NCBI GenBank assembly: GCA_016744355.1
Contig: JADGEN010000030.1
Span: 1-33,083 of the forward strand
Origin: Halieaceae bacterium
GTDB lineage: Bacteria > Pseudomonadota > Gammaproteobacteria > Pseudomonadales > Halieaceae
Direction: 5' to 3'
DNA: 33,083 bases
This document shows, piece after piece, positions 17,976-26,534 of the stretch (position 1 is the stretch's first letter; every line of letters starts with the position of its first letter). The notes under the pieces are model-generated. The model had not been told where the DNA came from and did not search any database. It saw only the letters and a list, made by a program, of their open reading frames with translations. The position numbers were made by a program, and so were the translations under genes.

Positions 17976-18364
17976 GGAAGCAGCTGACTGCGTAGCTCAT
18001 CGGGTTGATTGCGATACTCATTCAAGGCTGTGTGTAACCAGGCACCGGATTCATGTACCTCTCCACTACAGTTAACTGTGTACTTCTTGCCAGTCCATGA
18101 GCTTTCACTGGCCAGGCGGTCAATAAATTGCTCCGCCGTACTGAAGTAGCGCTTTCCCCGTTTGTATTTCAGGCGTAAATGATCGGCCGCTGCTTCCGGG
18201 CTGCTTTCACTACCGTTACGTATAAAGGTGCAGCCGCTGTTTTCGACAAAACTTAATAGATATTGTATTTCCGCTTCCTGATCCGCCGGTAGGTCTGCGG
18301 CGGAAGCAACAGTGGTCAGGCCGAAAAAAGCTAGGGCGAGGATTGCGCGGTGCAATCTGAGCAC
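17969..18364 (-). CDS. Exported DUF5329-like protein
   Basis: Small exported protein of about 131 aa. I use the GTG at 18364, which has AGAGGT 6 nt upstream and leads straight into a signal peptide (VLRLHRAILALAFFGLTTVASA, cleavage after ASA). The mature part has the pattern of DUF5329: ENSGCTFIRNGSES, HLRLKYKRGKRYFSTAEQFIDRLASESSWTGKKY and a second Cys in VNCSG, so the two cysteines may form a disulfide. No function is known to me. It overlaps the 3' end of the EEP nuclease gene by 34 nt, which suggests coupled translation. The frame stays open to 18481, but that part is encoded inside the nuclease gene and would bury the signal. Confidence 0.75.
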   Translation of the reverse strand: MLRLHRAILALAFFGLTTVASAADLPADQEAEIQYLLSFVENSGCTFIRNGSESSPEAAADHLRLKYKRGKRYFSTAEQFIDRLASESSWTGKKYTVNCSGEVHESGAWLHTALNEYRNQPDELRSQLLPQ

Positions 18365-19248
18365 TGGGGCACCTCTACTGTAATCATCAGTGGGTTGTGG
18401 TCCGAGGACTCTACTTCTACAGTGCTGGAAGCCAGAAGGTTTAAACCACGCAGGTAGACGTGATCCAAGGGCATGTTCCAAAAGCGGGTACGTTCATCGG
18501 GGCTAAAAGAAACCGGGGACAACTGGTGGCTGTGCATGAATGTTTCCAGCGACTTTGTGCGGTCATCGCTCCAGGTATTAAAGTCTCCGGCTACAATGAG
18601 CGGCCCAAGGTGTTGGCTAAGGAGAGGGGCTAAAGCGGCTACCTGTGCATCAAACTCTTCCAGGCCCATCGAAAAATTCACGGCGTGTAAGTTAATCACC
18701 AGCAACCTTTGTTCCAGGCCATTGATAGGGTATTCAGTGATGTTTGTGGCCTTGGGTGTACCCAGCCAAGGCTCCCACGCGGTGAAATTGCATTGCAGGC
18801 TGGGTTCGACAGAGCTCAATGTCAGCACACCGGTTGCATGTTTCTCCGTGGTATAGCCCGCTGCAAACGCCTGATACAGGGGCTGTGGCAAAGCGGTAGC
18901 TATACCCGCCTGCACGGAGGCTTCCTGGATAAGCAGTAAGTCGCTGCGACCCCCAAGGCTGTTGAGATCGGCATCCCATCCCGGGTTGCCTGACTTCTCG
19001 ATGTTCCATACCAGCACGTTTAGCTTTTGATTCAACCCGGTGTGATCTGCCGTGATAGGCATAGCCAGAGATTGGCTGCAGCCTTGTGTTTCGATGTCTG
19101 TGCTGGCCCACATAGGGGAGGCCAGCAGGAGTGAAAAAACGAGGGTTGAAAATCGACCTACGCCTTTGAAAAAGGCGTGCGTAGGCCTATAACTTTTCGA
19201 GGTAAGTCTGGTATTCGAGGGTCGTAATGCGTCGGCGGAATTCGGCAA
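18331..19248 (-). CDS. Exported endonuclease/exonuclease/phosphatase (EEP) family protein
   Basis: EEP-fold metal-dependent phosphodiesterase (DNase I/YafD-like) of 305 aa. All core motifs are present: WNIE with N82, IQEAS with E109, NLHAVNF with H188, GDFNTW with D222 and N224, LDHV with D262-H263 and SDHNP with D283-H284. A hydrophobic segment at 35-48 (TLVFSLLLASPMWA) looks like a signal peptide, preceded by an unusually long 30-residue N-region. The TTG at 19248 is the first start in this frame (an in-frame TGA lies at 19264-19266) and has AGGA about 8 nt upstream; no later start keeps the signal. It therefore overlaps the PuuA-like gene by 62 nt. Substrate (nucleic acid, lipid or other phosphodiester) is unknown. 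Confidence 0.82.
   Translation of the reverse strand: MPNSADALRPSNTRLTSKSYRPTHAFFKGVGRFSTLVFSLLLASPMWASTDIETQGCSQSLAMPITADHTGLNQKLNVLVWNIEKSGNPGWDADLNSLGGRSDLLLIQEASVQAGIATALPQPLYQAFAAGYTTEKHATGVLTLSSVEPSLQCNFTAWEPWLGTPKATNITEYPINGLEQRLLVINLHAVNFSMGLEEFDAQVAALAPLLSQHLGPLIVAGDFNTWSDDRTKSLETFMHSHQLSPVSFSPDERTRFWNMPLDHVYLRGLNLLASSTVEVESSDHNPLMITVEVPQCSDCTAQSSP
19157..19185 (-). terminator. Hairpin just after the PuuA-like stop codon, inside the EEP leader
   Basis: On the minus strand, CCTACGC-acg-CCTTT pairs with AAAGGCGTAGG around a short loop (about 11 bp with a small bulge), 1-2 nt after the TAG of the glutamine synthetase-like gene, followed by TCGATTTTC. It may be a weak terminator or an attenuator. 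It lies within the start region of the overlapping nuclease gene. Confidence 0.45.
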
Positions 19249-20539
19249 TTTCCTGTTCCTTGGTCAGAGCATATATGCGTTGCAGCTCACCGCCAAGATT
19301 GGCTTTGATGAACTCTGATTCACTAAATACTTTGACCGCATCCTGTATATACACGGGTAGCGAGTCTTTTTCCTGAGAATAACCATCACCGGAGATAGGT
19401 TTACCGGGGTCCATGCCCTGTTTGATACCCTCAAGCATGGACGATAATAACACAGCAAACAGTAGATAGGGGTTGGCATCGGCTCCGGCTACCCGGTGCT
19501 CCAGACGTCTGGCGGAGTTATTTCCGGCAGGTACTCGAACCGCAACGGTGCGGTTTTCGTAGCCCCAACTGGGGAAGGTAGGGGCATGGCACCCTGGCTG
19601 AAAACGCCGGTAGGCGTTGAAGGTGGGGGCAAAAATGGCGGTTGAGTCGGGCATGTACGTGAGACAGCCTGCAATGGCGTGACGCAGCAAATCTGTGCCA
19701 TTTTCAGTGCCATCGTTGAAGATATTATTGCCCTGATCATCCAGCACGCTGCAGTGCACGTGCATGCCATTGCCTGCTTCTTCCTCGAAAGGCTTGGCCA
19801 TAAAGCTGGCAATGAGGCCGTGCTTGGCCGCGACGCCTTTTATCAGTCGTTTCATCTGGATGATTTGCTTGGCTGCCAATACGGGGCTGTCCACATGTTG
19901 CATATTGATTTCGTATTGTGAAGGAGCTGACTCCTTAACCATGCCATCGAAGGGCAGGTCCTGTAATTCGCAGGCCACCCGTATGTCCTCAATCATCTCA
20001 AAATGACTGTTGAGTACGTCCAGTCCGTAGGTGTTGCCGCCCACTGGTGAGCTTCCCGCGGGGGAGGGGCAGGTGTGTTGTGGCGTGCTGTTATCCCAGG
20101 TGACCAGACTGAACTCCAGCTCGGCTGCCACCACGGGTTTCCAGCCTGTTTCTTGAAACCGCGCCACCACCTGCTTTAGTACGTGGCGAGGGTCGCCCAT
20201 GTAAGGCGCGCCATCGGCGTCGAACATGGACAGCATAATTTGGCCATGTTGTCCGCTGGCAGCCCACGGGGTAGGTAGTAGGGAGCCTTCTACGGGTCGG
20301 CAGATACCGTCCGCATCACCGGAGGCAAACACCAGTTCTTCCACATCCCGGCCCCAGATATCCAGGCTGAGTGCCGTTTTTGGCAGCTTGAGTTCGCCAT
20401 CAAAAATTTTGCCAAGCTTATGACGCGGCAGCCACTTGCCACGCATCACGCCGTTGCAATCGGGGAGGAGTGCTTCAATTGTAGTAATCTCGGGGTGAGC
20501 CCTAAGGAACCAATCGGCTTCAACCGACATGTATTTCAC
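19187..20539 (-). CDS. Glutamine synthetase family protein, PuuA-like (gamma-glutamylpolyamine synthetase)
   Basis: ATP-dependent ligase of the glutamine synthetase fold, 450 aa. Catalytic-domain signatures are ELEFSL (metal-binding Glu), KESAPSQYEINMQH, GNGMHVHCSV, FAPTFNAYRRFQPG and ENRTVAVRVP. The short N-terminal beta-grasp domain starting WFLRAHPEITTIEALLPDCNGVMRGKWLP and the overall length fit PuuA-type enzymes that glutamylate putrescine or related amines, rather than GlnA; the adenylylation-loop Tyr of GlnA is not evident. The GTG at 20539 and the ATG at 20530 are both possible starts. A LuxR-type regulator lies directly upstream in the same direction, a common arrangement for amine-catabolism genes, but no other puu gene is in the window. 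Confidence 0.82.
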   Translation of the reverse strand: MKYMSVEADWFLRAHPEITTIEALLPDCNGVMRGKWLPRHKLGKIFDGELKLPKTALSLDIWGRDVEELVFASGDADGICRPVEGSLLPTPWAASGQHGQIMLSMFDADGAPYMGDPRHVLKQVVARFQETGWKPVVAAELEFSLVTWDNSTPQHTCPSPAGSSPVGGNTYGLDVLNSHFEMIEDIRVACELQDLPFDGMVKESAPSQYEINMQHVDSPVLAAKQIIQMKRLIKGVAAKHGLIASFMAKPFEEEAGNGMHVHCSVLDDQGNNIFNDGTENGTDLLRHAIAGCLTYMPDSTAIFAPTFNAYRRFQPGCHAPTFPSWGYENRTVAVRVPAGNNSARRLEHRVAGADANPYLLFAVLLSSMLEGIKQGMDPGKPISGDGYSQEKDSLPVYIQDAVKVFSESEFIKANLGGELQRIYALTKEQEIAEFRRRITTLEYQTYLEKL

Positions 20540-20631
20540 CGTACCCTGGACTGTAAAACAGAACTATCATGATTTTGGCACTCAAGTTCAATACCCCAGC
20601 TGGGGCAAGCTCTGTGGTTATGCGGCTGGTA

Positions 20632-21477
20632 TCAAACCGGTCCCATGTAAATTGCAAGTGGGTCACCTCCTGCGGCCTCACCAACACAGGACATGGAGTT
20701 GATGAAAAGGGAGAATAAATCTGTCTGTGAACTGACGTCCAGCTTGCGATAAATGCTTTTTCTGTGTCGGCGTACAGTCTCAAGGGCTATTTCGAGACGC
20801 TCTGCAGAAACATTAGTGCCATAACCTCTGAGCATAAGCTCCAGCACGCTTTTTTCCCGTGGAGAAAGTAAAGAAGAGCCAAAGGTCTCGAAGGCTCGAT
20901 TGATCTGGTGGTCAATGCCTGGCTGGATCAGGTAGGTCGCGGAGAACTCACCCAGTTCGCTGTGACGCTTAAGCAATTCAGACACTGGTTCGGCCAGCAG
21001 GTAAAGGCGCTCGTATTCTTCGTCGCTGAACGGGCCTCGCCCGGGCAGACGCATCATACTGAAATTAATAACGTTGCCTGCGTGTAGCTTAGCCAGATAG
21101 ATTGCTTCGTCGACTGTTCCGGTACCGGAGTAATAATCGCGGTAATAGTCCGAACTCTGTAATTTTCCCGAGGTAACACGGGACAGGCGATAGATTTTGG
21201 AGCGGGGTCTGTCCATGGATGTTTGGAAAAAAGGGTCTTCTCTGAATGGCCCGCCCAGATAGCTATCGATTTGATCGGCAATCGCGTCGTCTGGAATTTC
21301 ATGATAGAGAACCCGCGGGGGCAGATCGTTGTGGTATAGCCAAAACTGGGGGTAGTCGATTTTTACCTGACCGTTAATAGCGCTTACAAGTGCTGCAAAA
21401 AATTCATCGCTACCCAGAGCTCCGATTGCCCTGGAGATATCCCTGTTCCACTTGCTCAACTGGTCTTTTTCGTTCAT
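20632..21477 (-). CDS. LuxR-family (GerE-type HTH) transcriptional regulator
   Basis: DNA-binding regulator of 281 aa. Residues 202-258 (LLSPREKSVLELMLRGY... VRRHRKSIYRKLDVSSQTDLF) form a LuxR/GerE helix-turn-helix, with the SxREkeVL opening and the TVrxHrksIyrKL recognition helix. The N-terminal 180 residues have no motif I recognise and probably sense a ligand; no receiver Asp pattern is evident. It lies 92 nt upstream of the PuuA-like synthetase on the same strand and divergent from an AraC regulator, so control of the synthetase gene is a reasonable inference. The ATG at 21477 follows a GGGGCG element. Confidence 0.88.
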   Translation of the reverse strand: MNEKDQLSKWNRDISRAIGALGSDEFFAALVSAINGQVKIDYPQFWLYHNDLPPRVLYHEIPDDAIADQIDSYLGGPFREDPFFQTSMDRPRSKIYRLSRVTSGKLQSSDYYRDYYSGTGTVDEAIYLAKLHAGNVINFSMMRLPGRGPFSDEEYERLYLLAEPVSELLKRHSELGEFSATYLIQPGIDHQINRAFETFGSSLLSPREKSVLELMLRGYGTNVSAERLEIALETVRRHRKSIYRKLDVSSQTDLFSLFINSMSCVGEAAGGDPLAIYMGPV

Positions 21478-21512
21478 AGCGCCCCGAAAATAGTGCTTTT
21501 TTATTCTGCCCC

Positions 21513-21541
21513 ATATTGGGCACGGCGATAACGCTTGTCAA
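21513..21541 (-). promoter_or_regulatory. Putative sigma70 promoter of the LuxR-type regulator gene
   Basis: On the minus strand a perfect -35 TTGACA (21541-21536) is followed after 17 nt by CAATAT (21518-21513), 36 nt before the ATG. The -35 is exact, the -10 poor (3 of 6), which would fit an activator-dependent promoter. Confidence 0.4.
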
Positions 21542-21564
21542 TTTTTGTGCGAAATAAGTGGCTG

Positions 21565-21594
21565 TTCATTTTATGCGGGGAGTCGGGCTATACT
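21565..21594 (+). promoter_or_regulatory. Putative promoter of the AraC-family gene
   Basis: TTCATT (21565-21570) and TATACT (21589-21594, 5 of 6 matches) are separated by 18 nt. Transcription would start near 21600, downstream of the GTG at 21558 and upstream of the TTG at 21624, which supports the shorter AraC-family protein. Confidence 0.4.
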
Positions 21595-21623
21595 CATGGC
21601 CTTCTTACCAGCGAGGATTTGCC

Positions 21624-22670
21624 TTGAAAGGGCTGCCAGCCAACATCGACGCCTATAACGAAGCGGTCCCCATGGCTTTCACCCGGGCTCTTTTAGTTCA
21701 GGCTCGCGCGTTTGATAAAGACGTCGATGAAATATTGCAGGCTGCGCGATTCCCCTTCGACCCCATTACGGGTGATACACAAACAGTGTTTGTGTCCCGT
21801 GAGCAATATAGCCGATTGTGCCTGGAGCTTTTTCGGGTGCTGGGAGATGAATCCGGCGGGGTTATGCCTGGCGGTCGAACCCCCCCGGGTACGACCCGTT
21901 TGCTCGCGCTGAGTATGCTCGGCAGTGCAAATTTACACATCGCACTGCGCAGGGCCATGGAATTTAATGTGTGCTGTCGGGTGCCGCAAGGCGCGGAGAT
22001 TCACAATGAATTACAAGTTGACGAAGCGAGCAAGGAAGCGACGCTCAGCTACCTTTGCAGCGAGGATGCCAGTGAAGACCAGCACAGCGTGCTGTGTAGT
22101 GTGTCGATGTGGCTGCGGTTTTGCGGTTGGTTGATTGGTCAGCATATCGATGTCAGCCATGCCACTTCGGCGGGTCCGAAACCGGATTTCACTGCGGGCA
22201 TTCGCCACTTTTTCCCCTGTCCTGTGGGCTATGACCAACCGTGTAACACAGTCACCTTTAGTGCCCGTCACTTGGACGCACCGTTAATTCGAAGTGAAGC
22301 GGAGCTGGATGGCTTTCTCGGTCTCGCTCCCTACTATTTGGTGATAGAGCCCCACGCGGCCACCTTGAGTATCACTCATCGCATTGGGGAAATTATCGGT
22401 GGTGATTTTCGCGCGGAAATGCCCAGTTTTGAACAGTTAACGGGATTGTTGGGTATGTCGGCTCGCACCCTGAGACGTCGTTTGGAAAAGGAGGGGACTT
22501 CTTATCAGCGGATAAAAGACAATGCCAGGCGCGATGCCGCTATCTCAATGCTCTCTCGCGAAGGACTAACGGTGAGCGAGGTTGCTGAGAAAGTGGGCTT
22601 TAGTGATCCTAGCGCGTTCCATCGCTCCTTTAAGAAGTGGACAGGGCAGTCGCCCGGTTCGTATCGATAG
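21624..22670 (+). CDS. AraC-family transcriptional regulator
   Basis: Regulator of about 348 aa. The C-terminal 95 residues hold a double helix-turn-helix of the AraC/XylS type (MSARTLRRRLEKEGTSYQRIKDNARRDAAISML then TVSEVAEKVGFSDPSAFHRSFKKWTGQSPGSYR). The N-terminal part, with ARFPFDPITGD and GSANLHIALRRAMEFN, resembles the arabinose-binding-like domain of OruR/ArgR-type regulators. I choose the TTG at 21624, preceded by GAGGAT at 5 nt and a promoter-like element; an upstream GTG at 21558 would add 22 residues. Its target is unknown: neighbours are a divergent LuxR regulator and the convergent selO, whose end lies 8 nt away. Confidence 0.85.
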   Translation: MKGLPANIDAYNEAVPMAFTRALLVQARAFDKDVDEILQAARFPFDPITGDTQTVFVSREQYSRLCLELFRVLGDESGGVMPGGRTPPGTTRLLALSMLGSANLHIALRRAMEFNVCCRVPQGAEIHNELQVDEASKEATLSYLCSEDASEDQHSVLCSVSMWLRFCGWLIGQHIDVSHATSAGPKPDFTAGIRHFFPCPVGYDQPCNTVTFSARHLDAPLIRSEAELDGFLGLAPYYLVIEPHAATLSITHRIGEIIGGDFRAEMPSFEQLTGLLGMSARTLRRRLEKEGTSYQRIKDNARRDAAISMLSREGLTVSEVAEKVGFSDPSAFHRSFKKWTGQSPGSYR

Positions 22671-22678
22671 CGCTGCCC

Positions 22679-24160
22679 TTATGAAGAGCAGCTGATTTCC
22701 AGCTCCTTGCCCCACTGGGGTGCTGGCGACGCGTACTTTTCCATCCCCGCATGTTCATCGAAGGGGTTTTGCACTAGCGCTAATAGTGTATCTACTTCCT
22801 CAAAATTATCGAGGTTCACCGCGGCGTCAATGGCTTGTTGCGCGAGGTAATTGCGTAAAATGTATTTTGGATTGGTGGCGTTCATCGCCTCACGCCGTTG
22901 TTCGTCGGTCTGATCCTCTTTGGCTATCCGTGTTCGGTAGCTCGAAAACCAATTGTCGAATGCCTCGCGATCGATAAAGTTATCCCGTAGTTGGGAGCTG
23001 GACGATTGTTGTTCAGTATCTGCCAGCGCTCGGAAGAAAGTGCTGTAATCGTGTTTCTGTGCTGCGAGTAAGTGTAGTAGTTGTTGCACGACTGTTTGAT
23101 CTTCGTCTCTTTCACTTGTGAGCCCCAGCTTTCGTCGCATCAAATTGCTGTAGTCTCGCACCAGTGTGGGTCGGTATAGCTCCAGAGCTGCCTCGATATC
23201 CGCTTCGGGAATGAGGCTGCTCAATGCCTGCGCCAATGCATGGCAGTTCCATAGGCCGATGCTGGGCTGTTGGTCGAAAGCATAGCGGCCGTCGTGGTCG
23301 GAGTGGTTACAGATGAAACCGGGCTGGTAGTCATCGATGAACGCAAAGGGACCGAAGTCGAAGGTGTCGCCCAGGATCGACATATTGTCGCTATTGAGTA
23401 CTCCGTGGGCAAAGCCTTGGGCCTGCCATCCAGCGACTAGTGACGCAGTGCGCTGCACAGCTTCGCGCAGTAACAACTCGACTTTATTGTCTGCCACAGC
23501 GAATTGGGGGAAATGCCTGTCGATTACATAATATGCCAGCTCTTTTACACGATCAGGGCGTCCGGTGTAGTGGAACAATTCGAAAGACCCGAAGCGTACA
23601 TGGCTTTCGGCGACTCGAACCAAGGTGGCGCCGCGCTCTTCGCTTTCACGGTATACGGGGGTGTCACTGGTGAGTACACACAGGGCTCGGGTAGAGGGTA
23701 TTCCCAACCCGAAAACTGCCTCACTACCCAGAAATTCGCGGATGCTGGAGCGCAACACGGCACGACCATCGCCCATACGGGAGTAGGGCGTCATTCCGGC
23801 ACCTTTGAGATGCAGGTCCCAATGGGTGGATTTTCCGGCGGAGTTGGAGCTTGTGATCTCGCCCAGCAGCAGTCCTCGTCCGTCGCCCAGCTGTGGGTTG
23901 TACACACCAAACTGATGCCCGGAGTAAGCCATTGCCAAGGGCTGTGATCCCGGCAGTACACTGTTAGCGGAAAAGGCGCTCAATAAAGGGGATTGCTGGT
24001 CAGCGATGGCTTGTGGCTCCAGACCCAGCTGGGTGGCTAATGACTGATTGAGTGACACCAGCCTGGGGTTGCTGAGGCCCTGAGGTTCGACCGGAGTATA
24101 GAAGTCAGCGTGCAGGCGCCGAAAGCTGTTGTCGAATTGTAGATTAGTCGGTGGATTCAT
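22679..24160 (-). CDS. selO: Protein adenylyltransferase SelO (YdiU)
   Basis: Pseudokinase-fold enzyme that transfers AMP to Ser/Thr/Tyr of target proteins (AMPylation), shown for E. coli and human SelO in oxidative stress. The 493-aa protein has MAYSGHQFGVYNPQLGDGRG, the ATP-binding K119 in LHLKGAGMTPYSR, DGRAVLRSSIREFL, and the inverted active site HGVLNSDNMS with GDTFDFGPFAFID. It ends CSS: Cys 491 is the position of selenocysteine in animal SelO, so the bacterial redox Cys is retained. It lies 16 nt downstream of the SLT transglycosylase gene and proS on the same strand, probably in one transcript. Confidence 0.95.
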   Translation of the reverse strand: MNPPTNLQFDNSFRRLHADFYTPVEPQGLSNPRLVSLNQSLATQLGLEPQAIADQQSPLLSAFSANSVLPGSQPLAMAYSGHQFGVYNPQLGDGRGLLLGEITSSNSAGKSTHWDLHLKGAGMTPYSRMGDGRAVLRSSIREFLGSEAVFGLGIPSTRALCVLTSDTPVYRESEERGATLVRVAESHVRFGSFELFHYTGRPDRVKELAYYVIDRHFPQFAVADNKVELLLREAVQRTASLVAGWQAQGFAHGVLNSDNMSILGDTFDFGPFAFIDDYQPGFICNHSDHDGRYAFDQQPSIGLWNCHALAQALSSLIPEADIEAALELYRPTLVRDYSNLMRRKLGLTSERDEDQTVVQQLLHLLAAQKHDYSTFFRALADTEQQSSSSQLRDNFIDREAFDNWFSSYRTRIAKEDQTDEQRREAMNATNPKYILRNYLAQQAIDAAVNLDNFEEVDTLLALVQNPFDEHAGMEKYASPAPQWGKELEISCSS

Positions 24161-24176
24161 AGTGAGGCTCCATGGG

Positions 24177-24785
24177 CTATGAAGACCAGTCCAGCGGTGC
24201 GGTGCGCCAGTGACTCAGCCAGGCTCGATACACTTTGTCGCTGTATTTCCGGCTGCCCACGCTGCCATTGTATCTAGCGAGGCCACGGTGCAGGTCGCCT
24301 TTCTCTCGTTGCAGGTAAAACTGCAGAATTCGACACCCGTATTCCAGGTTTTGTCGAATCGCAGTGAGGTTGTCATCCGGTCGACCAATTTCGTTTTTCC
24401 AAAAGGGCATAACTTGCATCATGCCCTGTGCGCCGGCACTGGACACCGCAAAGCGATCGAAATGGCTCTCTACTTCTATGAGCGCTAAAACAAGCTCAGG
24501 TGGCAGGTCGGCCTGGGCGCTGGCGTAGTGAATGTCGCGCAATAGGCTCAGTCTTTTTTCCGGGTCCTTAACATAGCGCTTTAGACGGCTGGACATGTCC
24601 ACCAACCACACCTCAGCTTCGAATCGATCGTCAAAACTGTCGGCGCCGCTTATGGTTTTTTCCAGGAAGGTGCGCAGTGCTGCAATTTCTTCCGGGTTCT
24701 TTGGCTGTATTTGAGCCTGCAACCCTGTGGGAAGCAATAGGCAGGCAATTAGAATACTACTCAGCGCCGTTGTCCAAGTACTCAT
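24177..24785 (-). CDS. Small exported SLT-domain lytic transglycosylase
   Basis: A 202-aa exported protein with a signal peptide (1-24, ending LQA) and a family 1 SLT domain. The catalytic Glu is E106 in LALIEVESHFD, followed by the GAQGMMQVMPFW motif at 118-129 and the terminal ARYNGSVGSRKYSDKVYRAW, all typical of goose-lysozyme-like transglycosylases (EmtA/Slt class). It would cut peptidoglycan glycan strands in the periplasm. No lipobox or LysM is seen. It lies 27 nt after proS and 16 nt before selO on the same strand. Confidence 0.9.
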   Translation of the reverse strand: MSTWTTALSSILIACLLLPTGLQAQIQPKNPEEIAALRTFLEKTISGADSFDDRFEAEVWLVDMSSRLKRYVKDPEKRLSLLRDIHYASAQADLPPELVLALIEVESHFDRFAVSSAGAQGMMQVMPFWKNEIGRPDDNLTAIRQNLEYGCRILQFYLQREKGDLHRGLARYNGSVGSRKYSDKVYRAWLSHWRTAPLDWSS

Positions 24786-24812
24786 GCGTGCGAAACCCTA
24801 CTCGCTTGAGCC

Positions 24813-26534
24813 CTAACTGGCGAGCTGGCGCTGAACAAACTCAAAGATTTCTTCCAGCGGAATGAGTTGGAAATCTTCATCGCTGCGGCCTTTGTATTCT
24901 ACCTGGCCGTCCGCAATAGCACGTTCGGCGATAACAACTCTGTGGGGTATTCCTATTAGTTCCATATCGGCAAACTTCACCCCTGGGCGCTCGTTCCTAT
25001 CATCCAACAGTACGTCAACGCCCGCGCTACGCAGTTTGTCGTAGAGATCTTCTGCGCAGTTGGCAACTGTTTCGGATTTGTGCATATTCAGTGGCACGAT
25101 CGCCAGCTGAAACGGCGCCATATTTGCGGGCCAGATAATGCCCTTGTCATCGTGGTTTTGTTCAATGGCCGAAGCTACGATACGGCTAACGCCAATGCCA
25201 TAGCAGCCCATTGTCATGGTGATATTTTTGCCATTCTCGTTCAGGACCTTTGCCTGCAGCGCTTCGCTATATTTTGTGCCCAATTGGAAAATGTGGCCAA
25301 CTTCGATGCCGCGCTTGATTTGCAGTTGACCCTGTCCGTCCGGGCTGGGATCTCCGGCGATTACATTTCGTAGATCTTCAGTTCGCCCCACTGGGCAGTC
25401 CCGCTCCCAATTCACGCCCTGCAGGTGCACGTCATCGCGATTTCCACCAGAGACAAAGTTCGCCATTTGTGCTGCGCTGTGATCCACAATCACCGGAATA
25501 TTCAGGCCTATGGGACCCAGCGAGCCGAAGTCGGCACCGCATAGGCGGCGCACGGAAGATTCGTCGGCCATCTGCAGAGGTGAGGCTATGCCCGCGAGCT
25601 TTTCGACCTTTGTTGGGTTGAGCTGATGATCGCCTCGCAACACCAGGGCGACTAGAGAGTTATCTTCTTCTTCACCCTCTCCTCTGACAATCAGGGTTTT
25701 GATCGTGTTCTCAGCTGAAACTGAGAGAAACTCGCACAGCTGAGCAATGCTTTTGATCCCGGGGGTTGATACTTCCTCCATCACAGCGTTGGGTTGCTCG
25801 CGCTCACCGGTGGCCGGGATCGCAACTGCCAGTTCGACATTGGCGGCATAGTCACTGCCGTCGCTGAAGGCAATATCATCTTCGCCAGAGTCGGCCAGTA
25901 CGTGAAACTCGTGAGAGGTGCTACCACCAATGCTGCCACTGTCGGCAATGACAGGGCGAAACTTCAAGCCGAGCCTAGTGAAGATATTGCTGTATGCCTG
26001 ATGCATGACTTCATAGGTCTCGTTCAGGCTCTCTTCACTACTGTGAAAGGAATAGGCGTCTTTCATCAGGAATTCCCGCGAGCGCATGATGCCGAATCGG
26101 GGCCGAATTTCATCCCTGACTTTGGTTTGAATTTGATAGAGGTTCAGGGGGAGTTGTTTGTAGCTCCTGATCTCGTTGCGTACCAGATCGGTCACAACTT
26201 CTTCGTGTGTGGGGCCCAGACAAAAATCTCGCTCATGTCTGTCCTTTATGCGCAGTAACTCGGCGCCATATTGATCCCAACGGCCCGACTCCTGCCACAG
26301 TTCTGCAGGTTGAATCATGGGCATGCTTATTTCCTGTGCTCCAGCGTTGTCCATTTCTGAGCGCACGATGCTTTCTACCTTTCTCAGTACCCGCAGTCCG
26401 AGAGGGAGCCAGGTGTATAAACCTGACGCGAGCTTGCGGACGAGACCGGCGCGCATCATTAATTGGTGACTGATGACTTCGGCGTCAGCAGGTGTTTCTT
26501 TCTGGGTAGCTATGAGAAATTTGCTGGTTCGCAT
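24813..26534 (-). CDS. proS: Prolyl-tRNA synthetase (bacterial type)
   Basis: Class II synthetase that charges tRNA-Pro. From the ATG at 26534 (GGAAAG just upstream) the protein is 573 aa, matching E. coli ProS (572), and starts [20 protein letters not shown] as in the family; the open frame reaches 26642, but the extra 36 residues are not family-like. Motif 2 region [21 protein letters not shown], the [13 protein letters not shown] segment, the inserted YbaK-like editing domain in the middle third and [13 protein letters not shown] (motif 3) are visible, so it should edit mischarged Ala. It heads the leftward proS-SLT-selO set. Confidence 0.97.
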   Translation of the reverse strand: MRTSKFLIATQKETPADAEVISHQLMMRAGLVRKLASGLYTWLPLGLRVLRKVESIVRSEMDNAGAQEISMPMIQPAELWQESGRWDQYGAELLRIKDRHERDFCLGPTHEEVVTDLVRNEIRSYKQLPLNLYQIQTKVRDEIRPRFGIMRSREFLMKDAYSFHSSEESLNETYEVMHQAYSNIFTRLGLKFRPVIADSGSIGGSTSHEFHVLADSGEDDIAFSDGSDYAANVELAVAIPATGEREQPNAVMEEVSTPGIKSIAQLCEFLSVSAENTIKTLIVRGEGEEEDNSLVALVLRGDHQLNPTKVEKLAGIASPLQMADESSVRRLCGADFGSLGPIGLNIPVIVDHSAAQMANFVSGGNRDDVHLQGVNWERDCPVGRTEDLRNVIAGDPSPDGQGQLQIKRGIEVGHIFQLGTKYSEALQAKVLNENGKNITMTMGCYGIGVSRIVASAIEQNHDDKGIIWPANMAPFQLAIVPLNMHKSETVANCAEDLYDKLRSAGVDVLLDDRNERPGVKFADMELIGIPHRVVIAERAIADGQVEYKGRSDEDFQLIPLEEIFEFVQRQLAS

